Source: Mesostigma viride (taxonomy: Eukaryota > Streptophyta > Mesostigmatophyceae > Mesostigmatales > Mesostigmataceae). Taken from it: a stretch of 64,000 bases of DNA. The DNA is taken from assembly GCA_009746045.1 (NCBI GenBank), contig RPFO01000022.1, positions 748,036-812,035 of the forward strand. The letters are read 5' to 3'. How positions within the stretch are numbered: the first letter of the stretch is position 1; every line of letters begins with the position of its first letter. Below, one piece after another: positions 31,124 through 40,080 of this stretch. Below the pieces are notes generated by a model, which was not told the DNA's origin, made no database searches, and saw only the letters and a list, made by a program, of their open reading frames with translations. Both the position numbers and the translations under genes were made by a program.

Positions 31124-31867
31124 TTAGACAGCTTGCTGAGATGGGTCCATCAGAGACTGAAGAACCTTGTATTGCACTGCTGCCTTCTGCACTAGCTTGG
31201 TCAAAGCATCAGCAGGATTGTCAACCCCAGGGATATGCTCAATATTGGCCAAGGAGGACAATTCCTTAAGAAGGAGATAATCCAAGTCCCTACTTCTGGC
31301 CATCTGCCTGTGCACAAACTGCACCATCCCCATGGAGTCTGTTTTTAGAAGAGTGGTAACCTGAAGTGGCCAAGGAGTGTTAGAAGTCATCTGATGAAGC
31401 AACTCCTTCAGATAAAGGCTTGTGTGAATGCCTTCACAAATAGCCCTGCATTCTGCCACATCACTGCTGACAGCCACCCGTTTGTGCAGGCGACTGAACC
31501 AGCTCACCAAACTCCCCAGGCCTTCCTGTCTGAGCACAAAGAGCCCTGCAGCCCTGCCCCTGACCTTGGAGACCTGCCTGCTGTCCATTGAGCTATCCAC
31601 ATACAGCTCCATGCAAATGGGTTGTGATAAATCCACTGCAGACAACAGAATGCCAGATGAAGCCCTGACCTGATCAGCCACCTTGGCAGACCCTAGCTCT
31701 GTCAGCATGTCATCAGGCAACCTGGCTATGACCATAAGGTCTGGCCTGGAAATGCCTGCCACCCAAGCAACCATGCCCCTCACCATGGGACACAGTGCCT
31801 GTGTGATGACTGGAGGAAGCTTGCTAATGAGGGTCTCTTGATAATCATTGCCCCCCACCAGCAGCAT
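31124..31867 (-). CDS. RNase H domain of LTR retrotransposon
   Basis: The frame of 247 residues carries a copia-type RNase H: MELYVDSSMDSRQV (first catalytic Asp), SSDVAECRAICEGI (Glu), KTDSMGMVQFV (Asp) and HIPGVDNPADALTKLV, the usual DxxTK-like ending of copia Pol. It continues from the RT frame (31780-32946). The frame changes at a six-base G/C run near 31850-31855, so it is part of one polyprotein interrupted by a single-base indel. Confidence 0.85.
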   Translation of the reverse strand: MLLVGGNDYQETLISKLPPVITQALCPMVRGMVAWVAGISRPDLMVIARLPDDMLTELGSAKVADQVRASSGILLSAVDLSQPICMELYVDSSMDSRQVSKVRGRAAGLFVLRQEGLGSLVSWFSRLHKRVAVSSDVAECRAICEGIHTSLYLKELLHQMTSNTPWPLQVTTLLKTDSMGMVQFVHRQMARSRDLDYLLLKELSSLANIEHIPGVDNPADALTKLVQKAAVQYKVLQSLMDPSQQAV

Positions 31868-32946
31868 ACGCCACTCCCCCCCTTCTTCACCAGTGTGGCC
31901 TCCATGCCCACAAACAGGAGAGGCTCATTCTCCACCTGCCATTGCTCCCTACCCAGAGGAAACTTGGACTTAATGATGGAGATCAGCTCCTTAAGCCACG
32001 ACGTGGGAGCTATCAGATGTAGGTCATCCCCGTGCAGCGAAGCATACACTGGTAGGCCTTCCCATTGCCCCAGAAACAGACAGGGGTCTACAGGAGAGAC
32101 CTTCAAGTTGCAATGCTCCTTCAGGAAACGGTTGAGAGTCTCCCTCCAGATTATTGGACTTGACCTCAGGCCCTCCAGGCCCTTGAGGATTTTAAGGAAC
32201 TCAGTGTGAATGTCCCTTTTCCATACAGCAGGCACCCTGACATAGAAAGGCGTCTTGCCCTCCCACTTTTCCTGTGCCACATCTGCATCCCCCTCCAGAA
32301 ATGCCCTCTTGAAGTCTACCACCACTGAGCCATAGTCCAAGCCCTTGTTGAGAAGGCCTAGAAATACACACAGCAGCAGCCTCCAAGTGTCATGCAGCAT
32401 GCCAGGGGTATACAACTCCTCAGCAGTGCACTCACCAGTACCCTTGAACTCATTCAGCACTGGCCTGACATGTGGTACCTTGACCCCGTCCACCTCCTTC
32501 ATCTTGATGACAAACTTGAGCTTGAGTAGACGTCGTGCAGGAGGCAGGTCATTGACAGGTTCCACGCATTTCTTGGAGATCCAGTCCTCCCCAGATTTAA
32601 TCAGACCCAGTGTGACCTGGGGACACATAATGGGAGAGGACATGAGCTTCACCAGGCCTTGGTAGTTGATAGGGCTGTGTCCAGCAAGTGAGTGAGGACC
32701 AATGCCCAAACTGCTTGGATGACTAGCAGCTGGCAATATGAGGTCATCAACCAAGGGCTCCTGCCCCTGGCACACTTGCACACGCTTAACCGTCCTGGTT
32801 ACTGCACGTGATAGGTGAGTGGTCCTGAAATTAATCAGTGGGACCTGACCAGCCCCTTCCTTAGTCAGGAGAGAGGACGTGATCACTACCCCATCCTGGC
32901 ATAGGAAATTCTGCCCCAGAAGAGCAGGTCCCTGATAGCCCTCCAA
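31780..32946 (-). CDS. Protease end plus reverse transcriptase of LTR retrotransposon
   Basis: The frame opens with the end of a retropepsin (EGYQGPALLGQNFL, equivalent of the ILG-x-x-L motif). About 120 residues later it enters a Ty1/copia-like RT: PARRLLKLKFVIKMKEVDG, VVVDFKRAFLEGD (motif A Asp), GLEGLRSSPIIWRETLNRFL (motif B region), VYASLHGDDLHLIA (motif C, GDD in place of the usual YVDD). The RT is otherwise complete. The upstream frame (32886-34607) overlaps it by 61 bases in another phase, so one frameshift lies within the protease between about 32930 and 33010. Confidence 0.88.
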   Translation of the reverse strand: MEGYQGPALLGQNFLCQDGVVITSSLLTKEGAGQVPLINFRTTHLSRAVTRTVKRVQVCQGQEPLVDDLILPAASHPSSLGIGPHSLAGHSPINYQGLVKLMSSPIMCPQVTLGLIKSGEDWISKKCVEPVNDLPPARRLLKLKFVIKMKEVDGVKVPHVRPVLNEFKGTGECTAEELYTPGMLHDTWRLLLCVFLGLLNKGLDYGSVVVDFKRAFLEGDADVAQEKWEGKTPFYVRVPAVWKRDIHTEFLKILKGLEGLRSSPIIWRETLNRFLKEHCNLKVSPVDPCLFLGQWEGLPVYASLHGDDLHLIAPTSWLKELISIIKSKFPLGREQWQVENEPLLFVGMEATLVKKGGSGVCCWWGAMIIKRPSLASFLQSSHRHCVPW

Positions 32947-34607
32947 GACACAAAAAGCAGTGTCCTGTCCAAGGATAGGAATGATACCTCACCCAGTACC
33001 TTCACGTGTACCCCGCCACTGAAGTCAGACACAAACTGATAGCTGGGTTCAGTCATGCTGTACCCTGCTGCAGCTCTGGTCCCAATGATGGAAACCTGAG
33101 AATTAGTGTCTACCTCTAAGGCAGTGTCCAGCCCCAGATTGCCATGCCACCTGAGCTTGGCTACCTTGGGCTGCTTCTTGGCCCTTTGCAGAGCCCCAAT
33201 CAATCCAGCCAAACTTGTCCCCCTGGGCTTGGTTAGAGCCTTGGGCTTGACAGTTGACTCCCCAGCTGTTGACCTTGCAGCCTGTTCAACAGGTACCTCT
33301 GCAACCTGGCCAGGGCTGACAGATTCCCCTGCAACAGATGTGGTCGTTGCGTCAGTGATGTCACTTGGGACCTGAAAATCCTGCAGGTCCTGTGAGCCTT
33401 GTGCCTGACTGCCCTCATTCATCAGGTTAGGCTTGACATATGACCAACTCAGCCGGTGCACATGCTTTGGTTCGTCCTCCATGCTGACCAAGCATGCGTG
33501 GCTAGCTTCATCAACCTGGGTAACCACCCCAGGACTCCAGCTACCACGTTTGCCATAAAGGCTAGGTTCCTTCCAAGCTAGGACCTTCTGACCCACTTGT
33601 GGCTCCAGCATCTTCCAACCCCGGTCCTTCTCCCTCAGCTTGGCAAAGGTGACATGTGCAGCATGTTTCCAGCCCTCCAGCACATGTGGTGGGCACAGGC
33701 CATGATATAGACCCATTGGGCTGACAGCAACTCCATCATAGTAGAAGTTAACCCTGCTGTTCAGCTGCTGCTCCACGTTCCTCAGCCATGCACTCCTGAC
33801 AAGTGCAGGTGCAGACAAGGGTACCCAGTCTTCAGAGATGATCAATTTCTTGACCTCCTGGATTGCCCTCTCTATAGCACCCTGCTGCCCATGAGCCTCC
33901 CTAGGTGTAACCAGCAACTCAGGAAGGGTGGGATCACCCTTGAGATGCTGAAACTGCATGTCCACCTGGATCCTTGTGGTAGGAAACTTGGCTCTTACAT
34001 TCTGCAGGGCAGCCAGCAAGTACCTGTTCTTCATAGAAGGTAAATGCTCCAGCACCTTGTATTTTGTGTACCTGTCCACGCACACCAACAGTTGCATGCC
34101 CCTGATGTGTTGGATATCACACTGCAGATCACCAATGCTCTGAGGTAGAGCTTTGGCATGTGATTTCCTGGGCTTGTTGGAGGACAACTGGCACTTACAC
34201 CGTGAGGCAGCTTGCTGACACGCCTTAAGAAGGGGTGCCCTGCCCATACGGAAGGCAAAGTTGTTTGACAGAGAAGTGGCATGCCCAAACATGTTGTGGA
34301 TTCGGGCACCCAACTCCTGGTACACAGAGGAAGCAGTCCCTGGCACAGTCAGGACTGTGCTGTCAGGTTGTCCAGCATCACCATGCTGACTTCCATCCTG
34401 TTCTGACTCAGAGCCTGAGTCACCCTGCTCATGCCCAACACCTGGACCGCCAGCAGGGACCACATGCATACCACCAGAGGCCTTCACACCCCTCTGTGGT
34501 TGTACATTGGTTTCTCTCAAAATGAGAGGTCCACCCTCGTGCCCAGCACGAGGATGCATGGGGTCAGACATTCTTACAGCTGCACCAGCTGTCAAGGACG
34601 TCTTCAT
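32886..34607 (-). CDS. Integrase followed by aspartic protease of LTR retrotransposon
   Basis: 573 residues. An HHCC-like zinc site opens the integrase (IHNMFGHATS, then KACQQAASRCKCQ). The DDE core follows: LQCDIQHIRGMQLLVCVDRY, RIQVDMQF, and GQQGAIERAIQEVKKL (Glu). A proline-poor C-terminal domain follows (GQKVLAWKEPSLYGKRGSW, an SH3-like or GKGY-type equivalent). Near residue 495 a retropepsin-like segment appears: ALEVDTNSQVSIIG, with DTN in place of DTG/DSG, then FSGGVHVKVLGEVSFL. So the protease lies after, not before, the integrase. Stops separate this frame from Gag. Confidence 0.82.
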   Translation of the reverse strand: MKTSLTAGAAVRMSDPMHPRAGHEGGPLILRETNVQPQRGVKASGGMHVVPAGGPGVGHEQGDSGSESEQDGSQHGDAGQPDSTVLTVPGTASSVYQELGARIHNMFGHATSLSNNFAFRMGRAPLLKACQQAASRCKCQLSSNKPRKSHAKALPQSIGDLQCDIQHIRGMQLLVCVDRYTKYKVLEHLPSMKNRYLLAALQNVRAKFPTTRIQVDMQFQHLKGDPTLPELLVTPREAHGQQGAIERAIQEVKKLIISEDWVPLSAPALVRSAWLRNVEQQLNSRVNFYYDGVAVSPMGLYHGLCPPHVLEGWKHAAHVTFAKLREKDRGWKMLEPQVGQKVLAWKEPSLYGKRGSWSPGVVTQVDEASHACLVSMEDEPKHVHRLSWSYVKPNLMNEGSQAQGSQDLQDFQVPSDITDATTTSVAGESVSPGQVAEVPVEQAARSTAGESTVKPKALTKPRGTSLAGLIGALQRAKKQPKVAKLRWHGNLGLDTALEVDTNSQVSIIGTRAAAGYSMTEPSYQFVSDFSGGVHVKVLGEVSFLSLDRTLLFVSWRAIRDLLFWGRISYARMG

Positions 34608-34739
34608 AGGAACCTGTACCTCTCCAGGTGACCTGGGGCCACCTGAACCTGGAGATCACCCTCTTGTTGCCCAGATATAAAATCTGCATTGGAGCACCTG
34701 GCCTCCCCCTTGGGTGAATTAAGGTGTGTAGGGGTTGCC

Positions 34740-35857
34740 TCAGACAGTCACTGCTCCTTGTTGTCTTCTTGCTGACTGCCCTTTGAAGGCTGGCCTGCCT
34801 GGGACTTGTTGTTTGTTGTTTTTGTTGTTGTTATTCTTGTTGCTGCCCTGGCCCTGGGTCTTCTTGAAGCTGGGACACTCCTTCTTGATGTGCCCCCACC
34901 CCTTGCACAGGTAGCATTGGATCTTTGACTTGCCCTGGCCACCGCCCCCGTTGTCAGGCGCGTTGCCCTGCTTGGGCTGACCACCCACCCGCCTGAACAC
35001 CGACTTGGAGTGTGACCTCCCGTCAGGGTCGGGTGAATGATTGGCCTTCCGCTTGTTGTGGTTGCCCCTACGCCCTCCTTGGCTTCTGTCAGCCTCAGAC
35101 GTCTTGGAGCCCCCCTGGGTACGCCCACCTGCCTGGGTAGCCTTCACTGCTGGCACTCCACCCTCAAACAGCTCCTCTGCCTCGAGTGCTTGTTTGATTA
35201 TGACCTTGTAGGCCTTGAGGGTTGAGTGTGGGGCACACATGACCTTTAAAGAGCCACGTGTGGCCTTATCCAGCCCAGAGACCTTCAACCAGTTGGTCAG
35301 GGCTATGTTGTCTGCCACGTTGAAACCGTGGGCCCTGCCTTCCTCAACCATTTTGCAATAGCTAAGGAAATTCTGGATGAGATCCCCCTTGACCTCCCAC
35401 CCTTGATACTTGTCTTGCCAATGGATGCCGACCTTCTTGCGCTGGTCTTCAAGCAACTCCTTCAGCTCAGCTACATATACTGCCCAGGCCTTGTTGGCCT
35501 TCTTGCATTCCCTGGTTAGGTCCTTGATCTGATCAGTGCACTTGCCAAACGTGCTGCTGCCTATCCAGATCTGATAGTAGTTGGTACCCCCGTACAAACT
35601 AGGAAACCCTTCCAGCCCTTCTACAAACTCTTCTGCCTGCTTAGGCTTGGAGTCTGATGTTACAGGTTGCAGCTGATTAACAATTAATAAGCCCTGAGTG
35701 GTAAGGTCAAAACCATGAACAGCTTGTGTATTATTATTAAAGGTACATTGGTAATCTCACCGGTAACCCCCACGTCATCTACGTGGGCAGTCCCACTACC
35801 AGCACCCCCATTATTATTCCCACTGGCTAGGCCCTTGCTACGGCGTCCCTCAGCCAT
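34740..35857 (-). CDS. Gag of LTR retrotransposon (one frameshift)
   Basis: The long frame 35597-34740 encodes a copia-type Gag: capsid region (LTNWLKVSGLDKATRGSLKV) and a CCHC knuckle, CYLCKGWGHIKKEC (CX2CX4HX4C), then a basic tail. A better start is the ATG at 35855-35857 (MAEGRRSKGLASGNNNGG). That frame runs into a stop unless it shifts near 35740, after which NNTQAVHGFDLTTQGLLIV leads into the Gag body. Between Gag and integrase are three in-frame stops, so read-through or decay must be assumed. A pyrimidine tract ending TTTTACAG (minus, near 35905) could be a splice acceptor. Confidence 0.8.
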
Positions 35858-35981
35858 GGTAAACTACACTAGCTGTGTGTATGGCCCTGAGCTAAGCAGC
35901 TGTAAAACAAAAGACAGGTAGATATGTACAATCTGTCAAAAAGCCGCCTGCCCCGGTGCCGACCGCGCCACCATGCCGAAT

Positions 35982-36767
35982 TCAGTCGAGACCACGAAAA
36001 TCGCAGTAGTCGTAGTCGTAAATTGGATCGTTGACGACAGGCGCAGGCCCCTCCTGGCCTTGCCCAACCTCAATCGTCACCGGAGTTTCGATGACAATGG
36101 GGTCCAACCGACGGCCCGTCACCGGATCAATGCGGCGACGACGGCGGCGGGTGACGATGCGGAGCGGGCTGGTAAGAATCGTTAGAAAATCCCACCCGTC
36201 CGGCGCCCACTCTCGCAATGCAGACAAGAACGCGACAAGATTGAGCAGCAATTGCCGCTCTCGCGTCCGGAAGCCTCGCGACAGCAACTGCAGAATCGCA
36301 AGGTCTTGAAACAGGTTGGTCGTAATCGTCGGAATGACGCCCGAACGAACCGACAGCCAGTTAGCGAGATTGCGCTGATAACCTGTAAGCGATGAAACCG
36401 CGTTGTCGATCTCCTCAGAGACCTCGGCAACCGCGCTGGGCGCTTGCAACCCCGCCCGGGTATGGACTTCGAAGTCCGCAAGCAAAGCTCGAATGGAATC
36501 GAGATAATCGCGAAACCCCGAAACAATCGAAGGTTGCGGAGGCGGGGGAGGCAGTCGTAAGCCTTGCAGCAGTGCCTGCTGCTGAGCGCGTAGCTCCGAG
36601 CTGGACGCTACCGCCTGGTCAACAACACGCTGCCACGCCGGATTAAGAACCGGACGATCTTCACGAACAGGAGTCGTCGAAGGACCAGCCGGAGATTCGG
36701 CGATGTCCGCTGGACTGCCCAAAATTTCAGAATCCCTCGGTATGCGGAACTCCATTGAGTCCGGCAT
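35982..36767 (-). CDS. Extra ORF upstream of gag, unknown function
   Basis: 261 residues from MPDSMEFRIPRDSE to YDYDYCDFRGLD-stop. The frame stays open 35 codons further into the LTR, but the ATG at 36765-36767 is the natural start. Order: a proline-rich N-terminus, a helical middle (FRDYLDSIRALLADFEVHTR; DLAILQLLSRGF; LLLNLVAFLSALREW), then a strongly basic RRRRRRIDPVTGRRLDP segment and an acidic tyrosine-rich tail. It is not Gag, protease or envelope-like and shows no membrane segment I trust. It lies inside the LTR-bounded element, co-oriented with gag. It may be a captured cellular or viral gene. Confidence 0.7.
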   Translation of the reverse strand: MPDSMEFRIPRDSEILGSPADIAESPAGPSTTPVREDRPVLNPAWQRVVDQAVASSSELRAQQQALLQGLRLPPPPPQPSIVSGFRDYLDSIRALLADFEVHTRAGLQAPSAVAEVSEEIDNAVSSLTGYQRNLANWLSVRSGVIPTITTNLFQDLAILQLLSRGFRTRERQLLLNLVAFLSALREWAPDGWDFLTILTSPLRIVTRRRRRRIDPVTGRRLDPIVIETPVTIEVGQGQEGPAPVVNDPIYDYDYCDFRGLD

Positions 36768-36796
36768 TTTTCTTGTTATACGAAGATTGTAATACG

Positions 36797-37422
36797 AGTT
36801 GTATGAGAGTTTAACCCCGAGGGAATCCATGGCTCTTGCAGGAAAGTTGCCTTTATTATAATAAGCAAACACAGACGTAAGTCACGTCAAGTCCGAGACT
36901 GCACGTAGCACAGACGACAGGGTCGTTTTGCCAAGAGAGCGTGCACGCAAGAGCTAGCGTCCCGGTGCGACCAAGTCACACATATAGCTTGCTAGGGACG
37001 CGTCCTAGTATTCAGCTGCACTGTCACAGCTGAACTGTCAATCAATTGATTACACAGACTCTGGCACGCCTTTGGCGCGCAGATCTATCAATTGTTCATA
37101 CAGCTAGTCCTGTGGACCTATCCGTACACTACTCAGCATCAATTGTCTCATAGGTGATAGGTCCTGGCGCGCTACAGCACGCCTACCTACCAATTGACCA
37201 TCAAGTCCTGTACAAGTCCTGTCAACGTCCTGCGGACTATCAAAGTGACACTTGTACATCCTGTGTCCGTACGCGCCCACAGCTGTGGCGCGCCGGGAAC
37301 TGTCGGCACAGCCTAGGAAACGTCATAACTTTTACGTCCCATAACCAAATGAGGTGTTCAAGGTGCCGTTGGAAAGAGCGTAACAATCTCTATCCATCTA
37401 ACGTAAATCCTTTACGTTAACT
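36797..37422 (-). repeat. 5' LTR
   Basis: 626 bp, partner of 29559-30174, in the same orientation. Just inside it (minus strand CGTATTACAATCTTCG) I see no standard initiator-tRNA primer-binding site, so priming may use another tRNA or an internal tRNA region. Confidence 0.93.
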
Positions 37423-37427
37423 AGGCC

Positions 37428-38035
37428 ATCATCAATAGTTTGGGATTACTAGTTTTTGGAAGCCAACGGCCGTTGGGATGGAGAAATGTCAAAAGGGGGG
37501 GGTGAGTAAAATATAAGGACATGTGTACGTCTTATAAGGACAACCAACTTAAATTTACGTATTACGCACGTGCCAATTGGCGCAGGGCAGGGATGGCGGA
37601 GACGGGCGAGCTGGAGTCTTCGATGAACGCTGCGATTGCCTGTGTGGCAGCAAACGTACTTAACCGGGCTCGCGAGATCCACGGATGGGTACGGCAGTAC
37701 GAGAAGCGCCTGGGTCGCCAGTTTGCGGTTTTGGTCGTGTATGACTCGTTCGCCTCGGTGGGACGACAGATTAAGCTCCAGTTGCTGGACATGTACTTCG
37801 CCTTGGCTGGCGGATTCTACAAGCCCACGCCGGCGGATCGGGTTCCACTCAATCGAGACGTCGAGTTTCGACTTTTGGTGTCGTATGTCGGAAAGGTTGG
37901 GTGGGACCAGTGGGAGAAAGACCAGTGGGAGAATATGCCAGATCGACGCGATGGAGGCGCAGCCGAGATTGACCGTATCGGCGAGAGTAGAGGGGGGGGG
38001 GGGTTGAAGGTTTCCATTTTACATTCGGGAATTCC
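37428..38035 (+). CDS. Unrecognised ORF B in the virus-like insert
   Basis: The ATG at 37593 (MAETGELESSMNAAIACVAA), or an upstream in-frame ATG at 37521, opens a frame of about 130-150 residues. It is largely helical (FAVLVVYDSFASVGRQIKLQ; LLDMYFALAGGFYKP). It runs through DQWEKDQWENMPD into a G-run near 37990, beyond which the reading is unsafe; the stop at 38066 lies in flanking LINE DNA. A palindrome-bearing intergenic block (37461-37487) lies upstream. I do not recognise the family. Its neighbour in the ancestral insert was ORF A. Confidence 0.5.
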
Positions 38036-38177
38036 TGGGACCACTAGGTCGTCCAGCAACATCTGAACGTAGTTCGTGACAGGTTTCCCTACCCTTTTGG
38101 GAATGTCCTCGGGGCCAGGCCAGGTCAGAATGTGCCGCCCTGGCTGGCCAAGCCGCTGGGGGCCGGCCAGACCCCCA
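38036..38177 (-). mobile_element. RTE-like LINE, 5' part of the split copy
   Basis: Reverse complement of 57250-57392: the codons for GRHILTWPGPKNIP, MLLDDLVVP. It ends at GGGACCAC, exactly upstream of where the left half (28985) begins, with about six LINE bases missing at the junction. It is followed by the right-hand target duplication GCACCCGATGAT (38178-38189). Confidence 0.88.
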
Positions 38178-38194
38178 GCACCCGATGATGCCTA

Positions 38195-38470
38195 GCTTTA
38201 TTTAGCTATGTTGTGCCCACGCAGAGAGCTGCTCTCTGCTGAGATGCCACGCTCTAGCCATTGTCTAGCCATGATGATCTTCCCCCCTCTGTCGGCGCCG
38301 GCCTATGTAGTAGACCTGTGCCTGAATACAGTGGTGGGCAGGTGCACTTCGTGCATGCAACCAGAGTCTAAGGTGGCAGTTTACATTCCCCCACCTGCAG
38401 GAAGTAGCCAAGAGTGTATTAAAAGCCATATGCCCCTTCTCAGGGCTGTGTGCTATATAAACTCCCAACG
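38195..38470. repeat. Dispersed retroposon 3'-end repeat
   Basis: Shared with 49035-49260: AGCCATGATGATCTTCC, GCAGGAAGTAGCC, TGTATTAAAAGCCATATGCC and CTCCCAACGGA occur in the same order. It is probably the 3' end of another RTE-like or dependent retroposon family. Confidence 0.6.
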
Positions 38471-38479
38471 GAACTAGTT

Positions 38480-38630
38480 ATTCTGATCAGGCACTCCGCA
38501 AAGGTGAAAACCATTTGCGTTCAGTGCCGGGCCGCGGAAAACGCGGAAAAACGCGATCTGCAAATGAATCCGACCGGAATCGAACTGGGGACCTCTCGCA
38601 CCAACTTTCGCTGACTATATATATAGGACG
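38480..38630 (-). repeat. tRNA-like SINE candidate, copy 1
   Basis: About 150 bp, more than 90% similar to 60070-60215. Read on minus, CTATAGTCAGCAAAATTGG-like sequence resembles a pol III A box, and CAGTTCGATTCCGG fits the B-box pattern GWTCRANNC about 30 bases downstream. A GC-rich tail with CGCGTTTTTCCGCG follows. It does not fold as a full tRNA in my reading. The full-length R2-like element inserted at its end. Confidence 0.45.
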
Positions 38631-38910
38631 TTTTTTTCTTCATGCACAGCTGAAAAAACCTGCGCCGAGGTGCGGCACCGCGGCCGCCCCGCGTTGGGGG
38701 GCTGCCGCCCCCCAAACCCCCCGCTTGGGGGGCACGCCCCCCAAACCCCCCGCGTCCGCATCTCGCTCTCCCCCCGCGCTTCCGGTTCCGTTGTTTTACG
38801 CACCTCCCCATGCCTCCTTCACGACGACGCACCTCCCGGGCGCGGGATGCGCTGCCTAGCGGCGCCCTGCGCCGCGTCGGTCCTTACGCATCGCGGCGCA
38901 CCTGCAGGAG

Positions 38911-40080
38911 ATGGGCGACCTGGACGACGGCGGTCGTGGCGCCCCTGTGCCACTCTCGCTTGTGTGCGAGGTCTGCCACAGTGGTGAGGATGCCCCCCGT
39001 CTCCTTGTGTGTGATTCGTGCCAATGCGGCTGGCACACGCGCTGCTTGGTCCCGCCCCTCTTCCGGCTGCCTCCCCCGGGTCCTTGGGCGTGCCCTCATT
39101 GCGTGGCCCCGCCTCGGCCGTCCCTAGGCTCCCGACGCGCGGCCGTGTCGACCCCGGGATCCCATTCGGCCCGCGCCCCCTCCCGCAGCCCCTCGCTGGA
39201 CCCTCTCCTGGGCCTTGCGGCCCTCGTGGAGGGTTCCACACCGTGCTCCCGCTCTCCCCGCGCCGTCACGTCCGGCCCCTCCGCGGGGTCCCCTGGCCCT
39301 GCCCCGCCTAGCTCTGGGGATCCACCTCCGGCCAGCACGGCGGTGGCCACTGACCTGCGTCCTCCTGTGCTTGAGGGGTCCCTGGCGGCTCTCCTCCCTG
39401 AGGCTGTGGGACACCCTGCGGCGACTCCTGTGGTGGGCCCCTGGTCGGCCGCGCTTGGGTCCCACGACTTCTCCGTTTGGCCCCCCACCAACATTGCGGG
39501 CGTCAGCGCGCTCCGGCACGCCACGTTCTCTTGGCTGTATTGCCCCTTGCTGTTGGACGCTGTCGGCTTGCACGCGGCGTTTCCTACGCTCCCACGGCCC
39601 CCTGAATTTAGTGCCCTTGTGGTTCGTGTCCGGCACATGCTGCAGGCAGCCTCCCCCCCTGTCCTTGCCTCCACGCTTTGGGGGTTTGTCCTCGAGGACT
39701 ACCATGCCGGCGGCCGCCTGCCTTGGCACCTGCCCGCGGTGCGCCAAGAATGGCTCCTGAATCTGGACGCTCAAGTGGCGCAGGCGGTGGTGCTCTTTGC
39801 TACAGGGCTTGCCGTGCAGGCCCAGCAGGCCGCCCGTGCGACATATCTCGCTGGGGGGGCCACCGACCACGCCTTGCTCGATCGCCCTCAGCTGCACACG
39901 TTTCTTGCCTCTGCCGGGCCCGGCTCGGCCGGCCTTGTTGCGCAGGCCCACGGGCGCTTGACTACGGCGGTCACCCCAGCGCAAGCCGCCCGCCTGCGCG
40001 TTGACTTCGGGGCTCCTGTCACCGTGCACGCCGGCGACCTGGTTCTGTACGATGCGGGGGGGGGCGTGTTCTTGAGCTGA
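38911..40080 (+). CDS. R2-like LINE N-terminal part with PHD finger
   Basis: 389 residues. Near the start is a PHD-type zinc finger, CEVCHSGEDAPRLLVCDSCQ, then CGWHTRCLVPP and WACPHC (C4-H-C3, residues about 20-63). A proline/serine/alanine-rich region follows, then a helical domain rich in Ala/Gln. The frame stops shortly after a G run (YDAGGG, 40056-40066). Reading on in the neighbouring phase joins VLELSAGAAVPAILHDV of the next frame, so this is probably the N-terminal third of one polyprotein. PHD fingers bind histone tails, so targeting of the LINE to chromatin states is a possible role. Confidence 0.85.
   Translation: MGDLDDGGRGAPVPLSLVCEVCHSGEDAPRLLVCDSCQCGWHTRCLVPPLFRLPPPGPWACPHCVAPPRPSLGSRRAAVSTPGSHSARAPSRSPSLDPLLGLAALVEGSTPCSRSPRAVTSGPSAGSPGPAPPSSGDPPPASTAVATDLRPPVLEGSLAALLPEAVGHPAATPVVGPWSAALGSHDFSVWPPTNIAGVSALRHATFSWLYCPLLLDAVGLHAAFPTLPRPPEFSALVVRVRHMLQAASPPVLASTLWGFVLEDYHAGGRLPWHLPAVRQEWLLNLDAQVAQAVVLFATGLAVQAQQAARATYLAGGATDHALLDRPQLHTFLASAGPGSAGLVAQAHGRLTTAVTPAQAARLRVDFGAPVTVHAGDLVLYDAGGGVFLS

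Larger units (their letters stand above)
29559..37422 (-). mobile_element. Full-length LTR retrotransposon with extra ORF and IN-PR-RT-RH order
   Basis: 7.86 kb between LTRs at 29559-30174 and 36797-37422, flanked by a 5-bp target duplication AGGCC (29554-29558, 37423-37427). The transcript would run on the minus strand: 5' LTR, an extra 261-residue ORF, Gag, integrase, aspartic protease, reverse transcriptase, RNase H, 3' LTR. A polypurine tract AAAGAAAAGAAGGGA (plus-strand complement about 30181-30195) precedes the 3' LTR. The LTRs differ at few sites (about 97-98% identity by eye), so the insertion is fairly recent. The RT and RNase H are Ty1/copia-like but the domain order is not. Confidence 0.92.

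Noticed and set aside
29559-37422. Two independent solo LTRs around an unrelated copia body
   Set aside because: The 5-bp duplication at the outer ends, the polypurine tract beside the 3' LTR and the common orientation support one element.
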